A stretch of DNA of 64,000 nucleotides. Source: Actinomadura oligospora ATCC 43269. Lineage in GTDB: Bacteria; Actinomycetota; Actinomycetes; Streptosporangiales; Streptosporangiaceae. The stretch spans positions 186,001-250,000 of the forward strand of contig NZ_JADG01000007.1 of the NCBI RefSeq assembly GCF_000518265.1, in the 5' to 3' direction. How positions within the stretch are numbered: position 1 is the first letter of the stretch; each line of letters starts with the position of its first letter. The translations under genes were made by a program, and so were the position numbers. Of the stretch, positions 52,733 through 61,341 are shown piece after piece. The notes beneath the pieces are model-generated. The model had not been told where the DNA came from. It searched no databases and saw only the letters and a program-made list of their open reading frames with translations.

Positions 52733-52762
52733 GGGCCTGATGCCGAGAACGGCATCAGGCCC
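52733..52762 (-). terminator. Terminator after DUF11 paralogue B
   Basis: A perfect 13-pair stem, GGGCCTGATGCCG with CGGCATCAGGCCC, has an AGAA tetraloop 40 bases past the stop of paralogue B. Paralogue A therefore needs its own promoter between 52594 and 52732. Confidence 0.88.
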
Positions 52763-52801
52763 TAACGGCCATCGAAAGGCGAAGCGCTCTGCGCCCTTTC
52801 G

Positions 52802-55441
52802 CTATCCGGTCACCGGGACGTGTCCGTAGGAGACCGCGGACGACGACCTTGAACGCACCGGAGTGTGCGAGCCCGGCGGCGTCCCCTGCGCGACCGCGCG
52901 GTTCCGCACGACCCTCGCCCTCAGGTCCCTCGCGCGGACGCGGTACGTCGCGGTGCAGGTCATCGACTCGCCGGGCTCGAGCGTCCGCTTCGGGCAGCGG
53001 ATCGCCGACAGGCCGCGCAGGTTGTCGTCGATGCGGACGGCGTTGAGCGTCACGTCGCCCGTGTTGGTCACCCGGTAGGTGTAGTGGAGAACCTGTCCCA
53101 CGTGGGTGAAGTTCTTCGGGTGGACCACCTTGTGGACCTTGATCGAGGCCTTGGCGTTGGAACGGACGGTGACGTCCGACGGCTCCGACTCGACCGGCTC
53201 GGTCGCGCCCGGCGGCGTGCCGTGCGAGGTCGCCACGTTGTGGACGGCACCGGCCGCCACGTCCTGCTCCGTCGTCGTGTAGGTCGCGGTGCAGGTCGCG
53301 CTCTCGCCCGGGTCGAGCGTCGTCGCCTCGCAGGTCACCTCGGACAGGCCGGGCAGGTCGTCGGCGACGCCCACGTCCTCCAGCGTGAGGTTCCCGGTGT
53401 TGGTGACCTCGTAGGTGTAGGTGATCGTCTCGCCCGCCGCGGAGAAGGACGACCGGTCGGCCGACTTGTCCACGCTGATCGCCGGGCCCGGGGCCGCCGG
53501 GACGGTGACGTCGTCCGGGTCCGACACCGTGGGCTCGCTCGTGCCCGGCGGGGTGCCGCGCGCGACCGCCACGTTGGTGATGGAACCCGCGTCCACGTCC
53601 GCCTGCGTCGTCGTGTAGGTCGCGGTGCAGTCCGCCGCCTCACCCGGACTCAGCGTGGACGGGATGCAGGGGATCGCGTACTGCCCGATCCGGGCGTCGG
53701 AGACGGTCACGTTGTTCAGGGTGACGTTGCCGTCGTTGACGACGTGGTACCGGTAGGTGATCGTCTGCCCCGCGGCCGAGTAGGACGACTCGTCCGCCGA
53801 CTTGTCCAGGGTGAGCCCGGTGGTGACGGCGGCCGGGATCGTCAGGTTCGCGTCGTCGGTGACGTCGGGTCCGTCCGGTGGGGTCCCGGTCGCCAGCGCG
53901 GTGTTCGGAAGGTATCCGGCGTTCACGTCCGCCTGTGTCGTGACGTACGTGGCATAACAATCCGTGCTGGCGCCCGGGAGCAGGTCCGTCTCGTCGCAGA
54001 CGACCGGCGACAGGCCGGGCAGGTTGTCGACGACGTGCACGTCGGTCAGCGGCTCGGATCCGGTGTTGGTGACGGTGTAGGTGTAGTGGATCGTCTGGTC
54101 CGCGGCCGAGTAGAACGACCGGTCCGCGTCCTTCGTCATGTAGATCGAGGCGAAGGGCACCTCGTTGAAGGTGACCGTCGACTCGCCCGGCGGGTTGAGG
54201 CCGACCGAGTCGGTGATGTTCGAGGCGTCGTTGGTGTAGGTGCCCGCGGTGTCGGAGGTGACGCTGACGGTGACCGTGCAGGACTGCTGGCCCGCGTTCA
54301 GGGAGCCGTCGTCCATGGAGACCTGCGTGCCGCCGTCGGGCGCGGTGAGGGTGCCCGCGGGGCAGGTCGTGCTCGCGTTGGCCGGTGACGCCAGCCGCAG
54401 TCCCGCCGGGAGCGTGTCGGTGAACGACCAGCCGTTCTTGGCGAGCAGGTCGTCGGTGTTGGTGATGGTGATCCGCATCGTCGAGGTCTGGCCGACCTCG
54501 ACCTGGGTGGGGCTGAAGGACTTGTCGAGCTGCGGCGACACGTCCAGCAGCCGGACGTCGTCGAACGCGTGGTCGTTGCCGTTCCCGCTGCCCTGCGCGT
54601 TGCGCATCATGATCCCCACCGACGGGTCGGTGTACAGGATCGGCGCGTCGCCCGGGAAGGTGCCCGCCCAGAACCCGGGCTGGATCTGCGTCCCCCGCGT
54701 GCACGGGTTGACGGACTGGCTGGTGACGGGGGTCTCCCTCGTCCCGTGGTACAGGTAGAAGTCGAGCAGGGCGTGGTTGTGGTTGGTGTCGCAGCTGGTC
54801 TCGGCCGCGTTCACCGAGAACGTCAGGAACCGGCCGTTCTGGGGCAGCGGGATCTCCTGGCCCGTCTGGAACTCGACCTTGTTCGCCCCGGGGTCGCCGT
54901 TGTTGATGTGCCCGTTGGTGTAGGCGCTGACCGCGAGGTTGGCCGCCGCCGGGCTCGTCCCGTTGAGGACGCCGAGCGCCCGGGACAGCTCCCGGACGTG
55001 GTTCCAGGCGTTGGCCCCCGTCGCGCCCGGACCACCCTGGGGAGCGCAGTCGTTCACCTGGGGCTGCACGGACGCGTTGCCCCCGGCCGGATCCTGGTAG
55101 CGGGCGACCCAGCCGTTGCAGTTCTGCAACCAGGCTTGGTCGGCCGTGTACGTCATGCCGAAGATGCCGGTGTAGTTGTTCAGCCGGACGGGCAGGGTCG
55201 ACTGCCGGTTCTGGAAGTCCTCGCCGAACACCGTCGTGAACGGCTGCGGCGCGCCGGGCAGACCGGGCGTCGTCGTCGGGACGGCGGCGGCGCGCCCTCG
55301 CGCCGCGGCTTCGGAACGCGCCTGCGCGGCGGGCATCGGCGCGAACGACGCCGCCAGCATCGCGCCGCACACCACCGCCGCGGTGAACGCCCTCGTCCTC
55401 CCCAGCCCGCGGAACGCTCCGCCACGGCGTGGACCACCCAT
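52802..55441 (-). CDS. Secreted DUF11-repeat surface protein, paralogue B
   Basis: The 879-residue protein is clearly a paralogue of the next gene. It shares the start MGGPxRGGAFR, the N-terminal domain (FGEDFQNRQSTLPVRL) and the end SYGHVPVTG, but it has about one DUF11 repeat fewer. The repeats again contain paired cysteines (CEATTLDPGESATC and similar). A signal peptide (AVVCGAMLAASFAPMPAAQA) is present; no sorting signal or C-terminal helix is seen. Its transcript ends at the hairpin at 52733. It is probably a cell-surface or aerial-hyphae coat protein. The function is not known. Confidence 0.87.
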   Translation of the reverse strand: MGGPRRGGAFRGLGRTRAFTAAVVCGAMLAASFAPMPAAQARSEAAARGRAAAVPTTTPGLPGAPQPFTTVFGEDFQNRQSTLPVRLNNYTGIFGMTYTADQAWLQNCNGWVARYQDPAGGNASVQPQVNDCAPQGGPGATGANAWNHVRELSRALGVLNGTSPAAANLAVSAYTNGHINNGDPGANKVEFQTGQEIPLPQNGRFLTFSVNAAETSCDTNHNHALLDFYLYHGTRETPVTSQSVNPCTRGTQIQPGFWAGTFPGDAPILYTDPSVGIMMRNAQGSGNGNDHAFDDVRLLDVSPQLDKSFSPTQVEVGQTSTMRITITNTDDLLAKNGWSFTDTLPAGLRLASPANASTTCPAGTLTAPDGGTQVSMDDGSLNAGQQSCTVTVSVTSDTAGTYTNDASNITDSVGLNPPGESTVTFNEVPFASIYMTKDADRSFYSAADQTIHYTYTVTNTGSEPLTDVHVVDNLPGLSPVVCDETDLLPGASTDCYATYVTTQADVNAGYLPNTALATGTPPDGPDVTDDANLTIPAAVTTGLTLDKSADESSYSAAGQTITYRYHVVNDGNVTLNNVTVSDARIGQYAIPCIPSTLSPGEAADCTATYTTTQADVDAGSITNVAVARGTPPGTSEPTVSDPDDVTVPAAPGPAISVDKSADRSSFSAAGETITYTYEVTNTGNLTLEDVGVADDLPGLSEVTCEATTLDPGESATCTATYTTTEQDVAAGAVHNVATSHGTPPGATEPVESEPSDVTVRSNAKASIKVHKVVHPKNFTHVGQVLHYTYRVTNTGDVTLNAVRIDDNLRGLSAIRCPKRTLEPGESMTCTATYRVRARDLRARVVRNRAVAQGTPPGSHTPVRSRSSSAVSYGHVPVTG

Positions 55442-55521
55442 GTCTCCCCCAGGACCAGCATGATCGATACGGAGCGTGATCTACCCGCTACCGATCATGA
55501 GGAACCCGGGCCCCGGGCGGG

Positions 55522-55782
55522 TCAGGTCCAGAGTTGGCGCAGGCGCCAGGCGGGCTGGACGCCGGACGGGTCCGACGCGTCCGGGGCGGACGCGGTGACC
55601 TCGGCGATGGCCAGGGCTCCGGTGGGCGTGGTGACCTGGAGCCGGAGGAGGCGCGGGGCGCCGGGCGACTGCCATTCGGCCATCACGCGGCGGACGCCGA
55701 AGTGACTGCCGTCCGGGCGCGTGAGGCGGACGGGCCGCCCTGACGCGTTGGTCACCGCGGTGACGGATTGGTCGAGGTGCAT
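55522..55782 (-). CDS. Small conserved-type hypothetical protein
   Basis: This 86-residue protein begins MHLDQSVTAVTNASGRPVRL and contains FGVRRVMAEWQSP and PAWRLRQLW. The pattern of a short beta-rich domain with a central Trp resembles DUF6504-like actinobacterial proteins, but the assignment is weak. GAGG precedes the ATG. It lies upstream of paralogue B on the same strand with 80 bases between, and no functional link is evident. Confidence 0.6.
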   Translation of the reverse strand: MHLDQSVTAVTNASGRPVRLTRPDGSHFGVRRVMAEWQSPGAPRLLRLQVTTPTGALAIAEVTASAPDASDPSGVQPAWRLRQLWT

Positions 55783-55891
55783 GGCCTCATACTAGAACAC
55801 CTGTTCGAGGACGGCCGGTATTGGTGGCGTGTCGGCGGCGATCCGGCGCGTCCGGGCATTGATCGTCAAGGCGTGCCTCTCGGACGTGACC

Positions 55892-56524
55892 TCAGGCGCG
55901 GCCGGTGAGGGTCGCGACCACCGTGGCGGCGAGTTCGTCCAGGTAGGCGGGGGTGGGGGCGGCGCGCAGGACGGTCATCCGCCAGTAGAGCGGGCCCGTC
56001 AGCAGGTCGAGGGCGAGGTCGGCGCCGGGCGCGTCAGCGCCGTCGGCGGGCTCGGCGGCGGGCAGCTCGCCGCGTTCGACGGCGCGGCCGAAGACCTGGG
56101 ACGTGATGTCCCGCTGGGTGTCGCGGAGCGCCTTCTCGAGGGTCTGGGCGATCTCGGGGTTGCGGGCGGCCTCGGCGAGCAGGTCCGGGACGATCTGGGC
56201 GGCCAGCGGGTGCCGGAGCGCGCGGCTGAGGATCTTCAGCAGGATCCGGACGTCCCCGAGCAGGGAGCCGGTGTCCGGGACGGGGATGCGGAGCGACGCC
56301 ACGGCGGAGACGGCGTCGATGACGAGCTCCAGCTTGGACGGCCAGCGCCGGTACACGGCCGTCTTGCCGACCCCGGCGCGGCGCGCGACCGCCTCGACCG
56401 ACAGGCGGCCGTAGCCGGAGACGGCGAGTTCCTCGAAGACCGCGGCGCGGAGGGAGTCGGTGATGTCCTCGCGCAGGACGGCGGCCCCGCTCGGGGCCCG
56501 GCGCGGTCGGGGCTGGGTCGTCAT
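55892..56524 (-). CDS. TetR family transcriptional regulator
   Basis: This protein of 210 residues has the N-terminal helix-turn-helix GYGRLSVEAVARRAGVGKTAVYRRWPSK and a C-terminal ligand domain of the TetR_C group often linked to transporters. The ATG at 56524 fits the family length. It diverges from the ABC exporter, and two near-identical operator-like sites lie between them, so it probably represses the exporter and itself. Confidence 0.9.
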   Translation of the reverse strand: MTTQPRPRRAPSGAAVLREDITDSLRAAVFEELAVSGYGRLSVEAVARRAGVGKTAVYRRWPSKLELVIDAVSAVASLRIPVPDTGSLLGDVRILLKILSRALRHPLAAQIVPDLLAEAARNPEIAQTLEKALRDTQRDITSQVFGRAVERGELPAAEPADGADAPGADLALDLLTGPLYWRMTVLRAAPTPAYLDELAATVVATLTGRA

Positions 56525-56547
56525 GGACGCCGACCCTATCCCGAGTG

Positions 56548-56625
56548 GACGAAACGGTTGCGTTCTGTCCATCGCCTGCCCTACCGTGAAAGCGAAGCGA
56601 CGAAACGGTACCGTTCTATCCATCG
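56548..56625. promoter_or_regulatory. Two direct-repeat operators for the TetR protein
   Basis: A 27-base sequence starting GACGAAACGGT occurs at 56548-56574 and 56599-56625 with 24 of 27 identities, 51 bases apart. Each contains an imperfect palindrome; in the second the centre AACGGTACCGTT is perfect. Confidence 0.75.
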
Positions 56626-56642
56626 TGCCGAAGGCGAGCACC

Positions 56643-57584
56643 ATGATCCATTCGGGAATCCGCACGTCACCGCCGTCGTCCACGGCCGATCCCGGGGTCG
56701 GCCCCGGGATCGACGAGGACGATCTTCCGCCGGGCGACCTGGCCGCTCTGTACGGGCTCGGCGTCAGCGGGGCCAGGCCGGGGCTGCTCGACTACACCCG
56801 GCAGGTGTGGTCCAGGCGGCACTTCGTCACGGCCTACGCCACCGCCCGGCTCACCTCGATGTACGCCAACGCCAGGCTCGGCCAGCTCTGGCAGCTGATG
56901 ACCCCGCTGCTGAACGCGGGCGTCTACTACCTGATGTTCGGGGTGCTCATGGGCACCCGGCACGGCGTCACGCACTTCATCCCGTACCTGTGCACCGGCG
57001 TGTTCGTCTACACCTTCACGCAGTCGGCCGTCCTCGCCGGGACGCGCTCGATCCAGGGGAACCTGAGCCTGATCCGGGCGCTGCACTTCCCGCGCGCGTG
57101 CCTGCCGATCGCGCTGACGCTCAACCAGCTGCAGCAGACGCTGTTCTCGACCGGGGTGCTCGCGGTGATCGTCCTGGCGTTCGGGGAGCCGCTCACGGCG
57201 CGCTGGCTGCTCGTCCCGGTCGTCCTGCTGGCGCAGACGCTGTTCACCATGGGCCTGGCGCTGGCGATGGCGCGGGTCGGGGCGCGGTTCACCGACGCCG
57301 CGCAGCTGGTGCCGTTCGTGACGCGCACCTGGTTGTACTTCTCCGGCGTCTTCTACGAGCTGACCATGCTCACCAAGCACGCGCCCGCCTGGGCCGGGGC
57401 GCTACTGGAGGCCAATCCCGCGCACGTCTTCATCGCCCTGATGCGCTACGCGCTGATGCGCTCGGTGCCGACGTCGAGCCTGCCCCCGCACGTGTGGGCG
57501 CTGGCCTTCGGCTGGGCCCTGGTGGTCGGCGTCGGCGGTTACGTCTGGTTCTGGAAGGCCGAGGAGGCGTACGGTCGTGGCTGA
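56643..57584 (+). CDS. ABC-2 type polysaccharide export permease (TagG/Wzm-like)
   Basis: This protein of 313 residues has a 50-residue cytoplasmic N-terminus and then about six transmembrane helices. The typical sequence before helix 1 (TRQVWSRRHFVTAYATARLTSMYANARLGQLWQLMTPLLN) is that of teichoic-acid and O-antigen exporters. The stop overlaps the ATPase start by eight bases. There are no glycosyltransferase genes next to it in this window, so the polymer is unknown. Probably TetR-controlled. Confidence 0.9.
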   Translation: MIHSGIRTSPPSSTADPGVGPGIDEDDLPPGDLAALYGLGVSGARPGLLDYTRQVWSRRHFVTAYATARLTSMYANARLGQLWQLMTPLLNAGVYYLMFGVLMGTRHGVTHFIPYLCTGVFVYTFTQSAVLAGTRSIQGNLSLIRALHFPRACLPIALTLNQLQQTLFSTGVLAVIVLAFGEPLTARWLLVPVVLLAQTLFTMGLALAMARVGARFTDAAQLVPFVTRTWLYFSGVFYELTMLTKHAPAWAGALLEANPAHVFIALMRYALMRSVPTSSLPPHVWALAFGWALVVGVGGYVWFWKAEEAYGRG

Positions 57585-58356
57585 CCAGCGGAAACCCCCG
57601 CCCACGGTGATCGTGGAGGACGTCCACGTCGTCTACCGGGTGCACGGTTCGGGCACGGGACGCGGCAGCGCCACGTCCGCGCTCGGACGCCTCGCCACCC
57701 GCCGGAGCCTGCCCGGGACGCGGGAGGTGCACGCCGTCAAGGGCGTCAGCCTGGTCGCCCGCCGGGGCGAGGCGGTCGGGCTGGTCGGCACCAACGGATC
57801 CGGCAAGTCCACCCTGCTGCGGACGATCGCCGGGCTCCTCCCGCCCGAGCGCGGACGCGTCTACACCGAAGGGCAGCCGTCGCTGCTCGGCGTCAACGCG
57901 GCCCTGATGAACGACCTGTCCGGCGAACGCAACGTCGCGCTCGGCTGCCTCGCGATGGGCATGACCCCGGAGCAGGTGCGCGAGCGCTACCCCGGCATCG
58001 TCGAGTTCTCCGGGATCAACGAGCGCGGCGACTTCATCCACATGCCGATGCGGACCTACTCGTCCGGCATGGCCGCCCGGCTGCGGTTCTCGATCGCCGC
58101 CGCCAAGACGCACGACGTCCTGCTGATCGACGAGGCGCTGTCCACGGGCGACAGCGGTTTCCAGCGGCGCAGCAAGGAGCGGATCGAGGAACTCCGCCAG
58201 GAGGCCGGAACGGTGTTCCTGGTCAGTCACAACAACGGCACCATCCGCGAGACCTGCGACCGGACGCTGTGGCTGGAGTCCGGCGTCCTGCGCATGGACG
58301 GCCCGACCGACGAGGTCCTGGCCGCCTACGAGGACTTCGCCAAGCGCGGCGGGTAG
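57577..58356 (+). CDS. ABC polysaccharide exporter ATP-binding protein (TagH/Wzt-like)
   Basis: This protein of 259 residues has Walker A GTNGSGKST, the divergent signature YSSGMAARLRFSIAAA typical of TagH/Wzt, Walker B DVLLIDEALSTGD and switch His in VSHNNG. The inserted region before Walker A is short and there is no C-terminal carbohydrate-binding domain, so it is the TagH-like rather than the long Wzt form. It starts at a GTG inside the permease gene and ends before a terminator. Confidence 0.92.
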   Translation: MADQRKPPPTVIVEDVHVVYRVHGSGTGRGSATSALGRLATRRSLPGTREVHAVKGVSLVARRGEAVGLVGTNGSGKSTLLRTIAGLLPPERGRVYTEGQPSLLGVNAALMNDLSGERNVALGCLAMGMTPEQVRERYPGIVEFSGINERGDFIHMPMRTYSSGMAARLRFSIAAAKTHDVLLIDEALSTGDSGFQRRSKERIEELRQEAGTVFLVSHNNGTIRETCDRTLWLESGVLRMDGPTDEVLAAYEDFAKRGG

Positions 58357-58360
58357 GCGA

Positions 58361-58395
58361 GGGGTCGGGACGCGGCCCACGTCCGTCCCGGCCCC
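58361..58395. terminator. Bidirectional terminator between the TagH-like and propeller genes
   Basis: GGGGTCGGGACG pairs with CGTCCCGGCCCC (11 of 12), with an 11-base loop. Confidence 0.72.
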
Positions 58396-58402
58396 TGCCC
58401 TG

Positions 58403-59587
58403 TCAGTTCCAGCGTGCGATGAACGGGCGCATGTGGTCGTCGTCACCGCTCACGCCGACACTCCACATGCCGCCGCCGGGGATCGCGGACAGGCCCTCCA
58501 CGGTCGCCGTCCCCGGGACCGGGGAGGTGGTCTCCTCCCAGCCCGGGGAGGTCCGGCGCAGGGTGAAGGACGTGTAGTCGTCCCCCATCGACGGCGTGAA
58601 CGTGTCACCGGCGGCGAGGGCACGGTCGCCGCTCACGGCGACATCCTGCAGCTCTCCGCGCCCGTCCGGCACCTTCGCGGTGGTCCATGCCTGCCCGTCC
58701 CAGTGCAGGAGCAGCGGACGCCGGACCTCCTCGATGGGGATGCCGCGTCTGACCATGCCGGAGATCCAGACGTCGTTTCCGGACACCATCCGCACACGCG
58801 TGACCCGGTTCACCCAGTCGCCGGTGGCCGGTGCGGGGACGCGCTTCCAGACCCGTCCGTCCCAGTGCAGGAGGATCAGGCTCTCGGGCCGGGTGTCGTT
58901 CTCCGTGAGGTCCGTGCCCACGGCCCAGGCGTCGTCCGGTCCACGCGCGTCGATGCCCTTCAGCGAGAAGGAGTCGCCGAGCTCCGGCAGCGGGACGTTC
59001 CGCCACCGCTTACCGTCCCAGTGCTGGACGAAGCCGCGCTCGACCTCCGTCCTCGAGTCGTAGGTGCCGCCCGTCATCCAGGCGTCCCGGGCGGTGACGG
59101 CCTTGACCGCTTCGCTCCCCGACTGCTGGGCTCCGGGGATCGGCTCGTACGCGACCTTGGTCCAGGCGTGGCCGTCCCAGTGCATGAGCCCGCAGTCCGC
59201 GGAGGCCCACACGTCGTTCGCGCTCGAGGCGCTGACCTGGTTGACGCGGCCGACCTCGGGCATGGCGACCTTCGTCCACGCCCTGCCGTTCCAGTGGAGC
59301 ATGAGGGAGCTGAACATCCCGGCCGAGTCGCACTCCTCGTCGTCTCTCACGCTCGACCGCCGCAGTTCGGGCGGCTTCGGGATGGGGGTGCCGCTGTCCT
59401 CCTTGAGGACGAGCCCGCCCGCCCACGCGTCGTCGCGGCCGGTCGCGCTGACGCTGAGGATGTTCGTGCCGATTTCGGCGGGCACGTCGAACCGCTGCCA
59501 TTTCGGGGCGGTGGCCGTGGCGGCGGACACCGGCGCCGCCGTGGCGGTCAGCGCCAGCGTGAGCATGGCGATCGCGGATCTGCGCAT
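58403..59587 (-). CDS. Secreted beta-propeller-like protein with LHWDGxxW repeats
   Basis: The 394-residue protein has a signal peptide (AIAMLTLALTATAAPVSA) and repeated motifs of the form LHWDGRAWTKV and DDAWAVG, at least five times. This is the pattern of bacterial WD40-like/sialidase-like propellers in actinomycetes. It may bind ligands or report on the envelope. It lies 13 bases after the CU044_5270-type gene and shares the ECF sigma operon. No catalytic residues are recognised. Confidence 0.8.
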   Translation of the reverse strand: MRRSAIAMLTLALTATAAPVSAATATAPKWQRFDVPAEIGTNILSVSATGRDDAWAGGLVLKEDSGTPIPKPPELRRSSVRDDEECDSAGMFSSLMLHWNGRAWTKVAMPEVGRVNQVSASSANDVWASADCGLMHWDGHAWTKVAYEPIPGAQQSGSEAVKAVTARDAWMTGGTYDSRTEVERGFVQHWDGKRWRNVPLPELGDSFSLKGIDARGPDDAWAVGTDLTENDTRPESLILLHWDGRVWKRVPAPATGDWVNRVTRVRMVSGNDVWISGMVRRGIPIEEVRRPLLLHWDGQAWTTAKVPDGRGELQDVAVSGDRALAAGDTFTPSMGDDYTSFTLRRTSPGWEETTSPVPGTATVEGLSAIPGGGMWSVGVSGDDDHMRPFIARWN

Positions 59588-59600
59588 GTGAGGTTTCCTT

Positions 59601-60674
59601 TCAGCGGGTGGGGAGGGCGCCGATGGTGTCGACCCAGCCCTGCTTCTCGAAGGTGAGCCGGTCGCCGCCGGTCTCGTCGAACTCCATGAGCCGCGCGGTC
59701 GCCGGGTCGACGACGAGGCGGACGCCCTCGGAGGTGAGGGCCACGCCGCGACGTCCCTGGGAGTCGGTGACGCGTCCGGTGGCGCGGAGGGACGGGCAGT
59801 CGGCCAGGATCCGGTACAGGGACGACCTGGTCCCGGACGAGGTCGGGGCCATGAACAGGTCCCACGCTGCGACGAAGACGTACTGGCAGTAGTCGGCGGG
59901 CGCGGTGTAGCCGTGCGCGCCGCCCTTGCGGTCCTGCTGCCAGAGTCCGCGCAGGTGGGAGTTCAGATCGGCCTTCGTCGCGGGCAGGTTCGGGACGGAC
60001 TTCCACGGGATCTCGAAGGAGCCGATGACCGGGTTCGCGATGTGCGAGGGCTTGTCGTAGGTCACGGTGAACGGCTTGGTCGTGGTGGTGCCGCCGTTGA
60101 CGTCCAGGGGCGGGGAGCCCGCCGCGCGCCAGGCCGCCTCGTCCTTCTTGGTGGGGAAGGTGGCGCGGGCGTCCAGCGGGCCGCGCGAGCGCAGGCGGAC
60201 ATCGGTCGTGCCCGGGAGGCCGCAGATCCAGTCCTCGTGGCTGGCCGCGGTGCTCGCCCGGAACGGCAGCGGCCTGGCCCCAGGCTTCACGTTGCTCGGC
60301 AGGGGCCCGCCCACTTCCTGGGACATGCGGGTGCGCTTGTACCAGCAGGTCCCGTGGGTGGTGGGCTGCTTGGCGGCGGTGTCGGCGCTGGCCAGCAGAA
60401 AGGCGCGGGTGTCGATCGCGGCGGACGGGGTCGCCTGGTGGTGGCCGCTCCCGCCGCTCGGGAGGGTCGCGGCGACGGCCACGGCCGCGGCGGCCGTCAC
60501 CGCGCCGAGGCCGAGGGCGATCCCGCGAACGGGGCGGCGCCGCCGCACCGACGCCGTCACCTCGCGGGCGCGGAGGACGGAGGGGGCCGGGCGTCGCTCG
60601 TAGGCCGCGTCGGCGAGCTCGTCCACCGCCGGCTTCAGTGCGTTGATCACTGCGTTGACCTGGTCGCTCTTCAC
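59601..60674 (-). CDS. CU044_5270 family membrane-anchored protein
   Basis: This 357-residue protein has an N-terminal cytoplasmic stretch (KSDQVNAVINALKPAVDELADAAYE), a membrane helix at about 54-75 (IALGLGAVTAAAAVAVAA), and an extracytoplasmic domain. This is the actinobacterial CU044_5270 family, always found behind ECF sigma genes and probably acting as an anti-sigma or sensor partner. Its GTG overlaps the sigma-factor stop (GTGA). Four cysteines in the outer domain may form disulfides. Confidence 0.85.
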   Translation of the reverse strand: MKSDQVNAVINALKPAVDELADAAYERRPAPSVLRAREVTASVRRRRPVRGIALGLGAVTAAAAVAVAATLPSGGSGHHQATPSAAIDTRAFLLASADTAAKQPTTHGTCWYKRTRMSQEVGGPLPSNVKPGARPLPFRASTAASHEDWICGLPGTTDVRLRSRGPLDARATFPTKKDEAAWRAAGSPPLDVNGGTTTTKPFTVTYDKPSHIANPVIGSFEIPWKSVPNLPATKADLNSHLRGLWQQDRKGGAHGYTAPADYCQYVFVAAWDLFMAPTSSGTRSSLYRILADCPSLRATGRVTDSQGRRGVALTSEGVRLVVDPATARLMEFDETGGDRLTFEKQGWVDTIGALPTR

Positions 60675-61222
60675 GACTTCTCCGTACTGACTCGGGGGCG
60701 GACGATCGGTTCGGGCGTTTCCCTGTCGCCCGCGGACGCGTCGAGCGTCCTGGCCAGGCGGCGGCGTCCCCGGTGCAGCCGGACCAGGAACGCGGCCCGG
60801 GAGCAGCCCGCGACGCGGGCCGCCTCGGCGGGGTCGAGGCCGTGCCACGCGGTCAGCGTGACGGCCTCGGCCTCCTTGGCCGAGAGCGCGGCCAGCGCGG
60901 AAAGGGCCTGGTCGCGGGCGATGACGCCGTCGGCGGCGTCCCGGTCCGCGGACGCGGTGTCGGTCAGGGCGGCCAGCCGGTCGACCAGGCGCCGGGTGTG
61001 GTCGGTCGCGCCGTGCGACCGGCGGGCGAGGTTCTTCGCCACGCCGAGCAGCCACGGCAGCGCCCGCTCCGGGATCTCGTCGACCTTGCGCCACGCGACC
61101 GCGAACACCTCGCCGGTGACGTCCTCCGCGGCCTGGCGCTCGACGCGCAGCGCGACGTAGCCGAACACGCTGCGGTAATGCGTTTCGTAGAGGCGGGTGA
61201 ACCTGGCTTCGCGCTCGTCCAC
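60671..61222 (-). CDS. ECF RNA polymerase sigma factor
   Basis: This protein of 183 residues has region 2 (TRLYETHYRSVFGYVALRVE ... VTGEVFAVAWRKVDEIP) and region 4 (LSAKEAEAVTLTAWHGLDPAEAARVAGCSRAAFLVRLHRGRRRLAR). The GTG at 61222 follows GGAGG. It is the first gene of a three-gene operon with the CU044_5270 protein and the propeller protein. It likely directs its own operon, with activity controlled by the membrane partner. Confidence 0.9.
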   Translation of the reverse strand: MDEREARFTRLYETHYRSVFGYVALRVERQAAEDVTGEVFAVAWRKVDEIPERALPWLLGVAKNLARRSHGATDHTRRLVDRLAALTDTASADRDAADGVIARDQALSALAALSAKEAEAVTLTAWHGLDPAEAARVAGCSRAAFLVRLHRGRRRLARTLDASAGDRETPEPIVRPRVSTEKS

Positions 61223-61341
61223 GCCACCTCCTCTCTCCTCGGGGCCGTAACGCCGAGAAGTCGGAGAAGACGGCCCAGGATTACGTCAGGTCGCCGAGAT
61301 CATCTTGCGCCGCGCCGGGCGGAGCCGATTTCCTCAGACGG

